Assembly: GCF_004804335.1 (NCBI RefSeq)
Contig: NZ_SRXY01000002.1
Span: 507,306 to 571,305, forward strand
Direction: 5' to 3'
From: Pacificoceanicola onchidii
GTDB taxonomy: Bacteria; Pseudomonadota; Alphaproteobacteria; Rhodobacterales; Rhodobacteraceae
DNA: 64,000 nucleotides
Positions within the stretch are counted from its first letter, which is position 1; each line of letters starts with the position of its first letter. Of this stretch, positions 50,897-59,160 are shown piece after piece. A program made the position numbers and the translations under genes. The notes beneath the pieces are model-generated. The model was not told the origin of the DNA. It searched no databases and saw only the letters and a list, made by a program, of their open reading frames with translations.

Positions 50897-53332
50897 ATGA
50901 AATCGCGCACAAAAGTCGTTGTCATTGGGGGCGGCATTGCCGGCTGCTCGACGCTCTACCACCTGACCCAGGAAGGCTGGAGCGACGTGGTGCTGATCGA
51001 GCGCGATGAGCTTACCTCCGGCACCACGTGGCACTCCGCCGCGCAGGTGACGAACTTTGGCATGAACCAGACCATGGTCGGCCTGAAATCCCACTCCGTG
51101 GCGCTCTACAAGAAGCTGCGCGATGACGCGGACTACCCGGTGGGCTATCACCACGGCGACGGCGGCATTCGCCTCGCCAACACCGAAGCACAGATGCAAG
51201 GGTACAGGCATTTTGCCTCCATGGCGCGGGGCATGGGGGTGGAGTTCGAGGTGATCGACGCCGAAGAATGCGCCCGCCGCCATCCGCTGATTTCCACCGA
51301 GAACCTCGTCGGCGGGCTCTGGGATGGCGAGGATGGCGACATTGACCCGGCGCAGCTTTGCCAGGCCCTCGCCTTCCACGCCCGCAAAGCCGGAGCCGAG
51401 GTCTACCGCCACACCCCCGTGACCGCCCTCACACAGCACGCCGATGACACATGGACGGTTGAGACCGCCAAAGGCAGCATCGACGCCGACATTGTGGTCA
51501 ACGCCTGCGGCTACCGCGTGAACGAGGTGGCGGCGATGATGGGGGTGCACCATCCGGTCGCTTCCATGGAGCACCAGTATTTCGTCACCGAAGACATCCC
51601 CGCCATTGCCGACGCTGGCCACCGCATGCCGCTCCTGCGCTGCCCGATCTCGGATTATTACTCGCGGCAGGAAAAGAACGGCCTTCTGGTCGGCTTCTAC
51701 GAGCAGGGCTGCAAGACATGGGGCATGGACGGGATCAGCCCGAGCTTTGCCAATGACCTGTGCCCGGATGATCTCGACCGGGTCATGGATGTGCTTGAAG
51801 GGGCCTTTGAGCGTATGCCCGTGCTGACAGAGGTCGGCATCAAACGAGTGGTCAACGGGCCGATCACCTACACCATCGACGGCGCGCCGCTGGTGGGGCC
51901 AATCCCGGGCAAGCGCAACGCCTTTTGCATCATTGGCCTGCGCGCGGGTGTGGGCGAAGGTGGCGGGCATGGCTGGCTTCTGGCGCAACAGATCGTGCAC
52001 GGCGAGGCCTGCTATGACACATGGTGCCTCGATCCCCGCCGCTTCACCGGCCACGCCAATGTGGAACTGACCGCGCTCAAGGCGATCGAGGATTACCAGA
52101 ACGAATTCCGCTTCCATTTCCCGCATGAACACCGCCCCGCAGGCCGCTCCGCCAAGACCACGCCGCTGACCCCGGTCATGGCTGCCGAAGGCGCGGAGTT
52201 CACCGTGGTGAACGGCTGGGAGCGGGTCGATTACATCAAGCCTGCCGCTGATTTTCACCCCAGCCTGACCTTCGATTTTGACGAGACCTTCGATCTTGTC
52301 GGTGCCGAGGTAAGCACCGTGCAAACCCGCGTTGGCCTCGCCGAAGTCAACGGCTTCAACCGCATCGAAATCACCGGCGCGGATCGTCACGCGTTCCTTG
52401 ACCGGATGATCTGTGGATTTGTGCCAAAACGCGACGGGCGTGTGGGTCTCGGTTATCTCCTGAACCATCACGGCATGATCAAGGCGGAAGCCACCGTTGC
52501 CAATCTCCCCGCCTCGGACAAAGGCCCCGCGCGGGTCTGGTTCGGCTCGGCGGCGGCGGCGGAATGGCATGATTTCGACTGGCTGAGCGCCCATCTGCGA
52601 GACGGTGAAGACGTTCAGCTTAAAAGCCTGACCAATGATTACACGATCCTGGTTCTGGCAGGCCCCAAGGCGCGCGCGGTCATGCAATCGGTCAGCCGCG
52701 AAGACTGGTCCGCGTCCGCCTTCCCGTGGCTGTCGGTGCGCGAGTGTTTCATCGGCTTTGCCCCGGCCACGGTCATGGGGGTCAGCTTCTCCGGCGAACT
52801 GGCCTACGAGATCCACGTCCCCAACGCCTCGCTCTACGCCGCCTACCTTGCCCTGCGCGAAGCAGGCAAAGAGCATGGGCTGGGCCTCTTTGGCGCGCGG
52901 GCGGTGGAGTCCATGCGGATGGAGAAGGGCTTTTTGCACTGGAAAGCCGATCTGATCACCGAGTTTGACCCCTATGAGACCGGGCTCGACCGCTTCGTGC
53001 GCATGGACAAGGGCGATTTCATCGGCAAGGCGGCGCTGTCCCGCCGTCGCGGTGAAGGCGCACGCAAACAGCTTGTCACCCTGGAGTTCGACAGCACCAC
53101 CGCGCCCGCCCACGGCGGTGCCTCACTGATGGCAGATGGCAAAGTGGTTGGCACCGTGACGTCCGGCGGCTGGGGGTACCGCGTGGGCAAGAACCTTGCT
53201 TATGCCTTTGTCGATCCTTCCTTTGCGCCCATTGGCTCCACGGCGGATCTGGACCTCTGCGGCGTGATGATCCCGGCCACGGTGATCGCGCCGTCGCCCT
53301 ACGATCCGGACCACCAGCTCATGCAGAGCTAG
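50897..53332 (+). CDS. FAD-dependent dimethylglycine/sarcosine dehydrogenase-like protein with GcvT domain
   Basis: 811 residues. N-terminal DAO-type FAD domain (VVVIGGGIAGCSTLYHL; SGTTWHSAAQ, with His46 at the place of the covalent FAD link in dimethylglycine dehydrogenase) and a C-terminal half of the GcvT aminomethyltransferase type (from about 430), which usually passes the C1 unit to tetrahydrofolate. It oxidatively demethylates an N-methyl amine such as dimethylglycine or sarcosine, or a relative. It has its own 129-bp upstream region with a GGGG...CCCC dyad near 50866-50881. Confidence 0.88.
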   Translation: MKSRTKVVVIGGGIAGCSTLYHLTQEGWSDVVLIERDELTSGTTWHSAAQVTNFGMNQTMVGLKSHSVALYKKLRDDADYPVGYHHGDGGIRLANTEAQMQGYRHFASMARGMGVEFEVIDAEECARRHPLISTENLVGGLWDGEDGDIDPAQLCQALAFHARKAGAEVYRHTPVTALTQHADDTWTVETAKGSIDADIVVNACGYRVNEVAAMMGVHHPVASMEHQYFVTEDIPAIADAGHRMPLLRCPISDYYSRQEKNGLLVGFYEQGCKTWGMDGISPSFANDLCPDDLDRVMDVLEGAFERMPVLTEVGIKRVVNGPITYTIDGAPLVGPIPGKRNAFCIIGLRAGVGEGGGHGWLLAQQIVHGEACYDTWCLDPRRFTGHANVELTALKAIEDYQNEFRFHFPHEHRPAGRSAKTTPLTPVMAAEGAEFTVVNGWERVDYIKPAADFHPSLTFDFDETFDLVGAEVSTVQTRVGLAEVNGFNRIEITGADRHAFLDRMICGFVPKRDGRVGLGYLLNHHGMIKAEATVANLPASDKGPARVWFGSAAAAEWHDFDWLSAHLRDGEDVQLKSLTNDYTILVLAGPKARAVMQSVSREDWSASAFPWLSVRECFIGFAPATVMGVSFSGELAYEIHVPNASLYAAYLALREAGKEHGLGLFGARAVESMRMEKGFLHWKADLITEFDPYETGLDRFVRMDKGDFIGKAALSRRRGEGARKQLVTLEFDSTTAPAHGGASLMADGKVVGTVTSGGWGYRVGKNLAYAFVDPSFAPIGSTADLDLCGVMIPATVIAPSPYDPDHQLMQS

Positions 53333-53334
53333 CC

Positions 53335-53718
53335 TCAGAACATCCCGTTGTCGTTTTCGCTGTGATCCGGCAGCACCTGCAACACGTCCCAATGCTCGAC
53401 AACCTTGCCCGCCTCATCGAGACGAAAGATGTCCATGCCCGCATATTCCAGCCCCTCGGGCCAGATCTGGTGGCAGTGCAGGATCACGTGATCCCCTTCG
53501 GCAAAGGCACGCTTTATTTCCACGCGCTTGCCCGGATACTCCGCCGCCATGCGCTCGAAATAGGCGACAAACGCCGCCTTGCCGTCGCCCACATGCGGGT
53601 TGTGCTGGCGATAGCTGTCCCCGGCATAGGTCTCGATGGCCTCCGCCGGTTTGCACGCGTTGAACATCATCTCGTAGAAGGCGATGACATTGCGTTTGTT
53701 CTCTTCTAGGCTTGGCAT
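53335..53718 (-). CDS. SnoaL-like/NTF2-fold protein
   Basis: 127 residues of the NTF2-like polyketide-cyclase/SnoaL type (NKRNVIAFYEMMFNACKPAEAIETY; YRQHNPHVGDGKAAF; DIFRLDEAGKVVEHWDV). Catalytic role unknown. Start follows GGAGGTATGA. It ends 2 bp from the convergent flavoprotein gene. Confidence 0.8.
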   Translation of the reverse strand: MPSLEENKRNVIAFYEMMFNACKPAEAIETYAGDSYRQHNPHVGDGKAAFVAYFERMAAEYPGKRVEIKRAFAEGDHVILHCHQIWPEGLEYAGMDIFRLDEAGKVVEHWDVLQVLPDHSENDNGMF

Positions 53719-53839
53719 TCATACCTCCAGGGGCCGTTTTCAGGGCAATGCCGCCAGCTTCGCCCCAAGAGCGGGCCTCTGGCAAGGCAGCAAAGCAAGA
53801 CATTCGGCCGGGCCCGCCCACACCCGCACGCATCTGCCG

Positions 53840-54697
53840 TCAGGTCAGACGCCGCGCCAGTTCCGCGATATGCGCCGGGCCAACCTCGCAGCATCCGCCG
53901 ATGATCGTGGCCCCTTTGTGCGCCCAGTCTTCGGCGAAGGCCGCATACGCCTGAGGCGTCAGATCCTTGCGCGCCGAGAGTTCCTTGACCGTCGCGCCCG
54001 CCTGCACAAAGCGCGGATTGATCCCGGTAAAGCCGTTTGCATAGGCCCCAAACGGCAGATCCACCCCTTTGATCATGTCCACAGCCGTGCTGACCGCTTC
54101 GGGTGTGGCGCAGTTGATCAGCAGCGCATCCGCCCCGTCACAACAGCCCATCACCGCCTCCAGCGGCTCGCCGGAACGGAGCTTTGTCCCGTCCTGGTCA
54201 TCCACGGAAACCGCCAGCCAGACCGGCTTGCCCTGCCCCTTGGCACCGGCCAGCGTGGCACGGACCTGTTCAAGCGTCGAGGCCGTCTCGATCAGGAACA
54301 GATCGACAAGCGGTGCCTGCACCCCGCACACTTCGGCAAACCGTTCGACCGCGTCCTCCGGCAATGGATCAGACCGATAAGAGCCGACCAATGGCCCGAT
54401 GGCCCCGGCAACCTGACCACCACCCGCCGCATCGCGTGCCGCGCAGGCAATCTCGCAGGCGGCGCGGTGCAGGCTTTCGAACTGATCGTCGATCCCGGCG
54501 CGGATCAGCCGGTCATGGTGAATGGCATAGCTGTTGGTTGTCGCCACCGTGGCCCCGGCGGCGAAGAAATCGTCATGCACCGCGCGCACCAGATGCGGCT
54601 CATCCAGCAGCACCTTGGTGGACCACAGCGCCGTCGGCTCTGCCGCGCTCCGCGCGATCAGCTCCTGCCCCATGCCGCCATCGAGAATCGTGATCAT
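53840..54697 (-). CDS. Homocysteine S-methyltransferase family protein
   Basis: 285 residues of the pterin-independent methyltransferase barrel. The zinc cysteines are in NCATPE and in the C-terminal GGCCEVGP pair, so the metal site is intact. Relatives (MmuM) methylate homocysteine from S-methylmethionine or SAM, and some use betaines. ATG at 54697 follows GGGAGA. It lies 76 bp behind the dihydroorotase-like gene, presumably in one operon; why the two are together is not clear. Confidence 0.85.
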   Translation of the reverse strand: MITILDGGMGQELIARSAAEPTALWSTKVLLDEPHLVRAVHDDFFAAGATVATTNSYAIHHDRLIRAGIDDQFESLHRAACEIACAARDAAGGGQVAGAIGPLVGSYRSDPLPEDAVERFAEVCGVQAPLVDLFLIETASTLEQVRATLAGAKGQGKPVWLAVSVDDQDGTKLRSGEPLEAVMGCCDGADALLINCATPEAVSTAVDMIKGVDLPFGAYANGFTGINPRFVQAGATVKELSARKDLTPQAYAAFAEDWAHKGATIIGGCCEVGPAHIAELARRLT

Positions 54698-54773
54698 CGG
54701 ATATCTCCCATCCCTGTCGCTCGCACATGGCGCGCGCGCAGGCACAGGTCAAATGATTTCCGATGAGCCCGGA

Positions 54774-56108
54774 TCAGGCCCCTTTCGGCAGCGCCTCCAG
54801 GAAACGGATCGGCTGGCCTATGCCCGGCGTCACCAATTCGCCCTGCCACATCACGGTCTGGCCCCTCACCACGGTGCCCACGGGCCAACCCGTCACCTTG
54901 ACCCCATTATAGGGCGTCCATCCGGCGCGGCTTTCGATCCAGTCGTTGGTGATGGTTTCCTGCCGCTTGAGATCGACAATCGTCAGGTCCGCGTCATAGC
55001 CCACGGCGATGCGGCCCTTGTTGGCAATACCAAACAGGCGGTTGGGGCCATGGCTCGTCATGTCGACAAAACGCTCAAGGCTCAGCTTGCCCGCGTTCAC
55101 ATGGTCGAGCATCGTCGGCACCAGAGTCTGCACGCCGGTCATGCCGGAATGGCTCTTGGGATAGGGCACATCCTTTTCCTCGCGCACGTGCGGCGCGTGG
55201 TCGGAGCCGAGAATATCGGCAACACCGCTCGACACCCCGGCCCAGATCCCGGCGCGATGCGCCTTGTCCCGCACCGGCGGGTTCATCTGCACATAGGTGC
55301 CAAGCCGGTCATAGGCCGTCTCGTCCAGCGTCAGGTGATGCGGCGTGACCTCAACACTTGCGACGTCCTTGTGCTCCGCGAGATAGACAATCTCTTCGGC
55401 GGTCGAGATATGCAGCACGTGGATGCGCTTGCCGGTCTTGCGCGCCAGTCCAACAAGACGCTTGGTGCAGTTCAAAGCGACCTCGGGCGAACGCCACACG
55501 GGGTGGCTCGACGGATCGCCTTCGACGCGCAGGTCCTTGCGCTCTTCAAGCATGTATTCGTCTTCGCTGTGGAAGGCCGCGCGGCGGCTGATCGCGCTCA
55601 GGATGGCCTCCACACCGCTGTCGTCCTGCACCAGCAGAGAGCCGGTGGAGGACCCCATGAACACCTTCACCCCGGCACAGCCCGGCAGGCGCTCCAGCTC
55701 CGGCAGGTCCGCAACATTCTCATGGGTGCCGCCGATGTAGAAGGCAAAGTCGCAGTGCATCCGGTTGGTCCCGGCGGCAATCTTCGCCTCGAACGTCTCG
55801 CGGGTAGTGGTCAGCGGGTTGGTGTTCGGCATCTCGAAAACGCCGGTCACACCGCCCATCACGGCCCCGCGCGAGCCGGATTCAAGGTCTTCCTTGTGGG
55901 TCAGCCCCGGCTCGCGGAAATGCACCTGGCTGTCGATCACGCCGGGCAGGATGTGCAGGCCTTTGCAGTCCACCACCTTCTCTGCGCTGGCATCCCCAAG
56001 ATCGCCAATCGCCACGATGCGCCCGCCTTGCACGGCGACATCGGCCTCCCCGGTGCCATCTTGGTTAACCACGGTGCCATTGCGGAAGATCGTGTCGAAC
56101 TGTGTCAT
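54774..56108 (-). CDS. Dihydroorotase-family amidohydrolase (PyrC paralog)
   Basis: 444 residues, type I dihydroorotase length and pattern (PGVIDSQVHFREPGLTHKED, MPNTNPLT, GVKVFMGSSTG, HVLHISTAEE, VTPHHLTL, GSDHAPH). The first His of the metal-binding D-x-H-x-H motif is Gln (D-S-Q-V-H); other ligands including Lys in GVKVFM are present. Such PyrC paralogs are known among Zur-controlled genes in other proteobacteria, and this one faces the Zur-box-fronted hisI paralog at 210 bp. It may make dihydroorotate under zinc shortage or act on another cyclic ureide. Confidence 0.85.
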   Translation of the reverse strand: MTQFDTIFRNGTVVNQDGTGEADVAVQGGRIVAIGDLGDASAEKVVDCKGLHILPGVIDSQVHFREPGLTHKEDLESGSRGAVMGGVTGVFEMPNTNPLTTTRETFEAKIAAGTNRMHCDFAFYIGGTHENVADLPELERLPGCAGVKVFMGSSTGSLLVQDDSGVEAILSAISRRAAFHSEDEYMLEERKDLRVEGDPSSHPVWRSPEVALNCTKRLVGLARKTGKRIHVLHISTAEEIVYLAEHKDVASVEVTPHHLTLDETAYDRLGTYVQMNPPVRDKAHRAGIWAGVSSGVADILGSDHAPHVREEKDVPYPKSHSGMTGVQTLVPTMLDHVNAGKLSLERFVDMTSHGPNRLFGIANKGRIAVGYDADLTIVDLKRQETITNDWIESRAGWTPYNGVKVTGWPVGTVVRGQTVMWQGELVTPGIGQPIRFLEALPKGA

Positions 56109-56280
56109 GTCTCTCGGTCGCTTGTCGTTGTATCAGGGCCCATCTGCGCCAAGCCCTGCGGGCCAGCGCACTCCCTGCACGTCAATCACATGACGCTTCG
56201 GTTTGAAACCCGTTTCTTGAATCTCGCCAGTCAGGACACCCCGGTTTCCCTTTACATCAGGGCGCGACTCGGCCAAGAGC

Positions 56281-56303
56281 GAAACGTTATGATATAACAT
56301 CTC
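56281..56303. promoter_or_regulatory. Zur-box-like palindrome upstream of the hisI paralog
   Basis: Centred on GTTAT-GAT-ATAAC, the 23-bp element starts GAAAC and ends ATCTC. It agrees in about 20 of 22 fixed positions with the Zur consensus of the gammaproteobacterial type as I recall it. TATGAT at 56288-56293 could be the -10 element, so a bound repressor would block the hisI promoter, 15 bp from the ATG. Only one copy was seen in the window. Confidence 0.7.
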
Positions 56304-56317
56304 GAAAGGGAGAGCCC

Positions 56318-56791
56318 ATGAGCACAGTCCAATTCCTTGAACGGACATCCGTGGAACAGGTCGAAGAAGGGACAGACTTCGCGCCGAAATTCGGGCCCGA
56401 TGGGCTGCTGCCCTGCATCACCACCGATGCGGCCTCCGGCGACGTGCTGATGCTTGGCTGGATGAACGAAGAGGCCCTGCGTCTGACCATCGAGACAGGC
56501 GAAGCCCATTACTTCAGCCGCGCGCGGCAAGTGCTGTGGCACAAGGGGGCGACTTCCGGCCTCGTTCAAAAGGTGGTCGAAGCACGGATTGACGACGATC
56601 AGGACGCCATCTGGCTGCGGGTTGCGGTCACGGGCTCCGGCGCCTCCTGCCACGTCGGCTACCGGTCCTGTTTCTACCGTGCCGTCCCAACGGCGGAAGA
56701 CGCGGGCAGCCCGCTGACCTTTCTCGAGGACGACAAGACCTTCGATCCGGTGGCTGTCTATGGCGACGTCCCAAACCCCACCCAGCTCTGA
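56318..56791 (+). CDS. hisI: Phosphoribosyl-AMP cyclohydrolase (HisI) paralog lacking the DCD cysteine
   Basis: 157 residues. Family motifs are present: [38 protein letters not shown], and [11 protein letters not shown]. The usual D-C-D-x-D reads D92-D93-D94-Q-D96, so the Cys reported as one of three zinc ligands in archaeal HisI is Asp; Cys111 and Cys118 remain. A Zur-box-like palindrome is directly upstream (RBS AAAGGGA). I infer a zinc-sparing duplicate of the histidine-biosynthesis enzyme. Its 3' end overlaps the next gene by 32 bp. Confidence 0.87.
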   Translation: MSTVQFLERTSVEQVEEGTDFAPKFGPDGLLPCITTDAASGDVLMLGWMNEEALRLTIETGEAHYFSRARQVLWHKGATSGLVQKVVEARIDDDQDAIWLRVAVTGSGASCHVGYRSCFYRAVPTAEDAGSPLTFLEDDKTFDPVAVYGDVPNPTQL

Positions 56792-57779
56792 TCCTTCGGA
56801 TCCCGATCAGCACTGGATGCAGCGCGCGCTGACGCTGGCCGAAGGCGCGCGCGGGCTTGTCTGGCCAAACCCTCCGGTGGGCTGCGTGGTGGTCAAGCAT
56901 GGCACGGTTCTGGCCGAGGCGGCGACCCATCCCGGCGGCCGTCCTCACGCGGAGCGCAAGGCTCTGGAAACGGCGGGCACTTCAGCCAAAGGCGCAACGC
57001 TCTACGTCACGCTGGAGCCTTGCTGTCACTGGGGCAAGACCCCGCCCTGCACGGACATCATCATCGAGACCGGGGTCGCGCGGGTCGTCTGCTGCCTTCA
57101 GGATCCCGATCCGCGCGTGAACGGCGGCGGGTTTGCGGCGTTGAAACAGGCCGGTATCGCGGTGTCACTCGGCCTCTGCGCGGATCAGGCGAAACGCATC
57201 ATGTCCGGCTTCCTCCACCGCGTCCGCACTGGCCTGCCGGAGCTTGTGGCCCTGAGCAAGGCGGTCACGGAGATCCCGACCGGCTTGGATGCGCTGCTGA
57301 CCAGCACGGATCAGGGCGCACGGCTGGCCATGCGTTCGGGCAAGATTGACCTGCCGCCACAACCCATGCCGCAGCTACTGCGCCGCATGGGCGACATTGG
57401 CCTCACCTCCGTGGCAATCCCGAAAAGCGATCCGCTGTGGCGGCAGATGCCAGCCTTGCGTGAAACCCGGAAACGCGTTTCGAAACCAAGCACACCCAAC
57501 CCATTTGTGCCATTGAGTCCGCCGCTGCTCGGTCAGTCACCGGGTCAGCAGGCGCAAACCCTTTTCCACATTCAGCGGATCAAAGGGCTGGTTCGCGAGC
57601 AGCTCGGCGCGGGGCCAAAAGGGCTTGTCTCCCTGCGCGAGACGCTCTGCACGGACCCCGCCTGCCCCGGCATCGCGACGGAGATCAGGATTATCTCCCC
57701 CGGCTTCGAGGAACGGCGCGGGCTTGTGCACAAACCTTTGTCCGAGGTGGAACCCTCGGACATCGCGCTGGTCATCTGA
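56760..57779 (+). CDS. RibD-like deaminase fused to an unassigned C-terminal domain
   Basis: 339 residues. Residues 15-150 are a riboflavin-type cytidine deaminase: [10 protein letters not shown]63-A-E, and C88-C-H-W-G-K-T-P-P-C97, so the zinc site (His63, one of Cys88/89, Cys97) is intact. The RibD reductase half is missing; only its first strand ([13 protein letters not shown]) is recognisable, followed by a low-similarity linker (170-255). Residues 275-339 form another domain with [13 protein letters not shown] and a C-terminal [11 protein letters not shown], which I recall from small free-standing proteins of unknown function. It overlaps hisI by 32 bp. Residues needed for deamination begin at Asp16, which favours the start at 56760 over the ATG at 56817. 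Confidence 0.8.
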   Translation: MATSQTPPSSDPSDPDQHWMQRALTLAEGARGLVWPNPPVGCVVVKHGTVLAEAATHPGGRPHAERKALETAGTSAKGATLYVTLEPCCHWGKTPPCTDIIIETGVARVVCCLQDPDPRVNGGGFAALKQAGIAVSLGLCADQAKRIMSGFLHRVRTGLPELVALSKAVTEIPTGLDALLTSTDQGARLAMRSGKIDLPPQPMPQLLRRMGDIGLTSVAIPKSDPLWRQMPALRETRKRVSKPSTPNPFVPLSPPLLGQSPGQQAQTLFHIQRIKGLVREQLGAGPKGLVSLRETLCTDPACPGIATEIRIISPGFEERRGLVHKPLSEVEPSDIALVI

Positions 57780-57793
57780 CCCCGGTCACGGGA

Positions 57794-58960
57794 CTACCCC
57801 GCCGCCGCCACAGGTTTGGCCATCATGAGCGCTGCCATGTCGTCGATGTCCGCCGCGCTCACCGGGCAGGCCGCGTTTTGTGCCATGCCGAGGTTCGCCG
57901 CGTTCTTCATCTCCGCTGCCAGCGCCTGCGCCGTCACACCTGCGCATTCCGCAGGCAGCGCCTCGGAAATCTGGCAGGCGCGCATCAGCGCAGACAAGGC
58001 ACCGGGCAGCGCCTCCGCCCTCTCCGCGCCGCCCAGCGCCTTGGCCGCGCTGGCATAGTTGGCCGCCCCGTCGGGCCGCTGCACGAGCCACGGCAGACTG
58101 GCCTCTAGGCCCAGCCCCGTCGCCAGACCGTGATGCACCCGCACCAGCGAGCCCAGCGCATGGCTGATGTTATGGCCCATATGCGTGTTGCAATTGTGCA
58201 GGGCGAGACCCGCAACGGTGCTTGCCCAAAGCACACGGCCCCGCGCTTCGATGTCCGCGCCGTCAGCCACCGCTTTCGGCAAAGCCTCTGTGAGAATGCG
58301 CAGCGCCTCCAATCCATAGAGTTGCCCCGCCGGGCTGGTGTTGCGCGCGGTTGCGCCTTCCAGCGCATGGGCAACCGCGTCGATCCCGGTCCAGGCCGTC
58401 AGATGCGGCGGCAGGCTGACGGTCAGCTCCGGGTCCAGCACGGCCTGATCGAACATCAGCTCCTCCCCCCAGAACCAGATCTTCCAGCCATCCGCTTTCG
58501 AGATCACGGAGGTCCGCGTGACCTCCGATCCGGTCCCCGCCGTGGTCGGGATCGCGATGGCCGGAAGGCCGTTGTCCGGCAAGGGATTGGCCGCAAGCGC
58601 GAAGTCTTCCGAAGGCCGCCCTGAAGGCGCGATGGCCGCAACCAGCTTCGCCGCATCCATGGCCGCGCCGCCGCCGATGCCGATCACCAACCGCGCGCTT
58701 GCGGCGCGGGCGCGGGCGCAGAGCGCATCCACCAAGGCCTGCTTCGGCTCGCCGGACACCTCTGCTGCCAGTTCGGACGCAATGCCTTCCGCGGCAAGGC
58801 CCGCAATCAGCCGATCGGTGACACCCAGCTCGGCCAGGATGGCGTCGGAGACGATCAACACCGGGCCGCCCCCCATGGCACTCACGATCTGCGGCACTTT
58901 CGCCATCCGCCCCGCACCAAATGTAACTGGCGGCACACGGCCCATGTTGAATGGCTGCAT
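57794..58960 (-). CDS. Iron-containing alcohol dehydrogenase
   Basis: 388 residues: NAD site IGIGGGAAMDAAKL, IPTTAGTGSEVT, and metal ligands in WTGIDAVAHALEG (Asp, His) and HNCNTHMGHNISHALG (two His). ATG at 58960 follows GGGAGGAGG; longer starts at 58984 or 59092 are not supported. It oxidises an alcohol or reduces an aldehyde; lactaldehyde, butanol and maleylacetate reductases share the fold. It converges with the RibD-like gene at 14 bp. Confidence 0.85.
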   Translation of the reverse strand: MQPFNMGRVPPVTFGAGRMAKVPQIVSAMGGGPVLIVSDAILAELGVTDRLIAGLAAEGIASELAAEVSGEPKQALVDALCARARAASARLVIGIGGGAAMDAAKLVAAIAPSGRPSEDFALAANPLPDNGLPAIAIPTTAGTGSEVTRTSVISKADGWKIWFWGEELMFDQAVLDPELTVSLPPHLTAWTGIDAVAHALEGATARNTSPAGQLYGLEALRILTEALPKAVADGADIEARGRVLWASTVAGLALHNCNTHMGHNISHALGSLVRVHHGLATGLGLEASLPWLVQRPDGAANYASAAKALGGAERAEALPGALSALMRACQISEALPAECAGVTAQALAAEMKNAANLGMAQNAACPVSAADIDDMAALMMAKPVAAAG

Positions 58961-59090
58961 TCGCGCCTCCTCCCGTTTGTTCATTCCGCAACATTCACCG
59001 GAACCCGCTGGTCTGAACAGAGAAAAACGACACGGCCCGGTCTGAATCGAACTTTTTCTTTCGATACCCGGATCTTGCCGCGCCAAGGGC

Positions 59091-59121
59091 AAACCGGCGG
59101 CCCGGCTGCGGCTGCCGGTTT
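59091..59121 (-). terminator. Hairpin downstream of the di-heme peroxidase gene
   Basis: AAACCGGC (59091-59098) and GCCGGTTT (59114-59121) make an 8-bp stem 40 bp after the peroxidase stop. There is no T-run on the minus strand, so termination there is uncertain. The rest of 58961-59160 is the upstream region of the alcohol dehydrogenase with no other clear site. Confidence 0.3.
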
Positions 59122-59160
59122 CAATGCTGTCTCAAGGGGAAGCGACGCGCCCGCCGCCGA

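Noticed and set aside
50318-53113. A 931-codon open frame on the minus strand opposite the demethylase gene
   Set aside because: It mirrors the real gene codon for codon, has no signal or domain, and is a product of the high GC third position. The plus-strand frame has full FAD and GcvT motifs.
54698-56317. Possible SAM riboswitch for the homocysteine methyltransferase operon
   Set aside because: I found no SAM-II or SAH-type conserved core in the upstream regions at 54698-54773 or 56109-56317.
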